This document shows, piece by piece, positions 62,058 through 64,000 of a DNA stretch of 64,000 bases. This DNA is from an uncultured Elusimicrobiales bacterium (GTDB taxonomy: Bacteria > Elusimicrobiota > Elusimicrobia > Elusimicrobiales > Elusimicrobiaceae). Position numbers and translations under genes: made by a program. Below the pieces are notes generated by a model. The model was not told where the DNA came from. It made no database searches and worked only from the letters and a program-made list of their open reading frames with translations. Each line of letters begins with the position of its first letter. Positions within the stretch are counted from its first letter, which is position 1. The stretch lies in NCBI GenBank assembly GCA_944324675.1, contig CALUXE010000003.1:124001-188000 (forward strand), in the 5' to 3' direction.

Positions 62058-63251
62058 TCAGAAAAGTTTATCAATACACAGGTAAAGCCCCAGCATATGA
62101 ATATATTTATTTATATCGTAGCTGGATAGGGAAGCCTCCTCAAGAAAGCCCGTATCGGGGTAAAAATAGGCGTAATTCAGTCTTAAAGAGAAATCCTCAA
62201 AAGCGTAGGCGGCCGACAAATTTATTTCCGAACCTATATATTGATTAAAAGAATCTTTAAAAGAGGAAGAGTAGTAAAATATTTCGAAATCCAAATTTAG
62301 GCGCGGCATCGCCTGGGGCGAAATATTCGCCCCGAAAGACAGCGCCTGTACCGCGTTGGAAAACAAATTTTGTCCGCCCGCTATGTCGCCGTAGATATTG
62401 TAAGCGGATATGGGGGTAAAGGGCTCGGAGGAGCTGTCGCTGGGGGAAGCGAAAGTCCAATTTAAATATAAGAGCGCGGATAAAGAATCGGATGACAAAT
62501 CCGCCTCGGAATTGACTCCAAGGAAATAGCCGTCGTACTCCTTTTTGAAGGTGTGGTTGAACATTTGATATTCTTCGCTGCCCGCGTTAAAAGCGAAATA
62601 GGCCGCCGCGCTTAGGCGCGAGGTGAGATTGACCTTCGCCCCAATTCCGAAAAGATAAAGCGTTTCTTCTTTGGGCAGCTGCGTGAAGTAAGAAAATAAG
62701 GAAACTTTCCAAAAGGCATAAGGGTAAATATCCAAATTAAATCCGCCGGTCAAATCTTCGGTCTTTCCTAAGATGATGTCATAAGAAAGAATATCGCCCC
62801 CGAAAGAAAACGCCGCTCCGTCGATATAAGAGGGAAAGGAAAAATCATAATTATCGTCCGGGCCGAAATATACGGCAAAATTGGTATCACTGTCTGCGTA
62901 ATACTGCCGCCCCAACTTTAAGGAATATTGGCCGAAATTCAAAAGCAAAAAAGCATTGGCGAAGGCGAGCTTTTGCTCTTCCTCAAAGGCCTTGGAGTAA
63001 TAAGTTTTAAAATAAGGCTCCGCGTATAAGGCCGCGGGCAGAAGGTCAAAAGAGTATTGCAGCGGCGCGGTGACAAAAAGATATGCAAGAGAATAATTCT
63101 CCCCGTTATATATTGCCGATTTGTTGTTGGAGGCGGCCGCGTAAGATTGCAAAGACGGTTTGAAATCAAAATTGTTTACTGAAAACGAATTCGCCGCAGT
63201 CAAAAACGCCGAAATAAAAGCGGCGGCCAAAAGGAACCGGTTAAAGGACAT
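62058..63251 (-). CDS. Outer-membrane porin-like protein, second copy
   Basis: 397 residues. Signal peptide MSFNRFLLAAAFISAFLTAANS, then beta strands rich in Tyr, Phe and Ser (YSLKLGRQYYADSDTNF, LYLFGIGAKVNL, FSLRLNYAYFYPD), ending LCIDKLF with a terminal Phe. The segment LKLGRQYYADSD followed by VYFGP matches MKVGRQFYGDED and MYIGP of the porin at 59.3 kb, so the two are diverged relatives. No Shine-Dalgarno is obvious; the upstream region is very AT-rich. Confidence 0.82.
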   Translation of the reverse strand: MSFNRFLLAAAFISAFLTAANSFSVNNFDFKPSLQSYAAASNNKSAIYNGENYSLAYLFVTAPLQYSFDLLPAALYAEPYFKTYYSKAFEEEQKLAFANAFLLLNFGQYSLKLGRQYYADSDTNFAVYFGPDDNYDFSFPSYIDGAAFSFGGDILSYDIILGKTEDLTGGFNLDIYPYAFWKVSLFSYFTQLPKEETLYLFGIGAKVNLTSRLSAAAYFAFNAGSEEYQMFNHTFKKEYDGYFLGVNSEADLSSDSLSALLYLNWTFASPSDSSSEPFTPISAYNIYGDIAGGQNLFSNAVQALSFGANISPQAMPRLNLDFEIFYYSSSFKDSFNQYIGSEINLSAAYAFEDFSLRLNYAYFYPDTGFLEEASLSSYDINKYIHMLGLYLCIDKLF

Positions 63252-63592
63252 AAAATAAAAATCCGAAAATTTAATAACAAAAATATTTTAGATAAAAATA
63301 AGAAATAAATATGTAATCAAAAAATATTATAAAAATAAAAAATATCCATAAAAAGGGAATATATCGATAATATTTTTTAAAGTTATTATTTTTAATCCGC
63401 TTGTGAACCGGCGATAAAGTGTATTTTAGGCTATTTTATATTTTTAATGTATGTAAAGCATAACTGTTAAAGCTCCCTATGAGTTGCGGTTGGCTTTTTT
63501 GAAGAGGATTTATCTTTTTTGGATATGATGTTTATTTTTTGATGAGATTTTTAATGATATTAATTCCATATAATTCTCACCCGCCCGAGCGG
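63252..63592. other. Very AT-rich noncoding spacer
   Basis: About 340 bp between the divergent porin and pilin genes. 63252-63400 is almost only A and T with A-runs, which should be bent or easily melted. No gene is seen; it may hold promoters for both sides and sites for nucleoid proteins. Confidence 0.6.
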
Positions 63593-63620
63593 TTGACTTG
63601 TTTTTTTTTTTTGATAAACT
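63593..63620 (+). promoter_or_regulatory. Pilin promoter with a T12 spacer tract
   Basis: TTGACT (63593-63598), a 16-bp spacer that includes twelve T in a row (63601-63612), and TAAACT (63615-63620). Leader of about 30 nt ends in GAGGAGCAGGGG before the ATG. A change in the T run would change the spacer length. Confidence 0.6.
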
Positions 63621-63656
63621 ACTCCTGTAATCCACCGAGGAGCAGGGGTATTTTTT

Positions 63657-64000
63657 ATGTCAAAGAAGAAAGGTTTTACTCTTATAGAGATGTTGGTAGT
63701 GGTGCTGATAATCGGGATAATTGCGGCGATAGCCTTCCCGCAGTATCAGAAGGCGGTTTTAAAAAGCCGTTTTGCTTTAGCGCAAATCACTGCCCGTAAT
63801 ATGTATGACGCCCTGCAGAGTTATTATATGGCTAACGGGAAATATCCGGCCGAATTGAATGAATTGGATATTTCTTTTCCCGGGGGTAGTTATGTAAACG
63901 ATGATACTCTATCTTTTAAAAAATATACTTGCACTTACTTCCCGATAGGGGCTCCTTCCGTTTTACCCTCGGTGTATTGCACGGTGCCTGTTTATGGGAT
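63657..64000 (+). CDS. Type IV pilin (3' end outside window)
   Basis: Open to the window edge; 114 residues visible. Class III signal SKKKG followed by FTLIEMLVVVLIIGIIAAIAFP; cleavage after Gly, Glu5 present. Then ALAQITARNMYDALQSYYMANGKYP, typical of pilin helices, and cysteines (YTCTYF, VYCTVP) that may form a disulfide. AGGAGCAGGGG precedes the ATG. Compared with the pilin at 30.8 kb it has the same layout but a different globular part. Pilin versus pseudopilin is not decidable here. Confidence 0.9.
   Translation, partial: MSKKKGFTLIEMLVVVLIIGIIAAIAFPQYQKAVLKSRFALAQITARNMYDALQSYYMANGKYPAELNELDISFPGGSYVNDDTLSFKKYTCTYFPIGAPSVLPSVYCTVPVYG

Noticed and set aside
1-64000. CRISPR arrays, tRNA genes, insertion sequences, phage genes
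   Set aside because: Read for direct-repeat arrays, T-loop-like GGTTCGAATCC strings and transposase or integrase motifs; none seen by eye. A weak tRNA-like gene could still be missed without a covariance search.

Overview
The window is a gene-dense bacterial chromosome segment with no rRNA, tRNA, CRISPR array, phage or IS element that I can recognise. It carries several housekeeping blocks of a Gram-negative (diderm) cell: secA-lnt-prfB-hemW, mutL-mutS-dusB, infC-rpmI-rplT, hrcA-grpE-dnaK-dnaJ, rplU-rpmA-obgE and phoH-ybeY. Lipoproteins, outer-membrane beta-barrels, type IV pilin-like proteins, a K+-dependent membrane pyrophosphatase and a GlcDE/GlcF oxidase accompany them. This mix, with the very frequent ATA codons and pilin-type proteins, suggests Elusimicrobiota (Elusimicrobium-like). 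That assignment is an inference from gene content; no marker such as 16S rRNA is present.

Layout. 1-8.2 kb (+): one run of tightly packed genes, cysteine desulfurase (cut by the window edge), secA, lnt, prfB, hemW and a CofE-like protein. coaD (-) and dgt (+) diverge at 8.7 kb. 10-18.4 kb (-): two 5'-nucleotidase-family proteins (the lipoprotein copy has lost its metal ligands), dusB, mutS and an endonuclease-type mutL. 18.5-19.7 kb (+): infC-rpmI-rplT behind a near-consensus promoter. 19.9-20.7 kb (-): tatD. 20.8-25.8 kb (+): the HrcA regulon with a CIRCE-like operator, then dnaJ. 25.9-30.7 kb (-): a frameshifted ankyrin gene, mtaB, rsmE, a TPR protein and a phytoene/squalene synthase-family gene. 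30.8-33.4 kb (-): a pilin and hppA. 33.4-37.7 kb (-): a GlcD-GlcE fusion, GlcF and a GAF-HD-GYP protein, all overlapping. 37.7-39.6 kb (+): a PPP-type phosphatase, mazG and a beta-barrel protein. 39.6-43.6 kb (-): an ankyrin lipoprotein, mnmA and an AT-rich family-9 glycosyltransferase. 43.6-44.15 kb: a noncoding stretch with two copies of a structured element. 44.15-47.9 kb (+): rplU, rpmA, two lipoproteins, obgE, DUF805. 47.9-52.6 kb (-): ybeY, phoH, glgC, thyX and a secreted FG-GAP-like protein. 52.6-62 kb (+): nadK, recN, small envelope proteins, glycerate kinase, tspO, a DJ-1 family protein, a porin and a DUF362 lipoprotein. 62-63.3 kb (-): a second porin. The window ends inside a type IV pilin gene (+).

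Three things stand out. First, 43.65-43.96 kb holds two copies of a three-way-junction element whose stems differ in sequence but remain paired. I do not recognise it; it is the best candidate here for an undescribed noncoding element. Second, eight genes have a -10 box (TATAAT, TAGAAT or TAAAAT) ending only 6-7 nt before the start codon and no Shine-Dalgarno, which points to leaderless mRNAs. Other genes have strong AGGAG sites, so two initiation modes seem to coexist. Third, the pilin gene at the right edge has a T12 homopolymer in the -35/-10 spacer of its likely promoter, a layout that could support phase variation.
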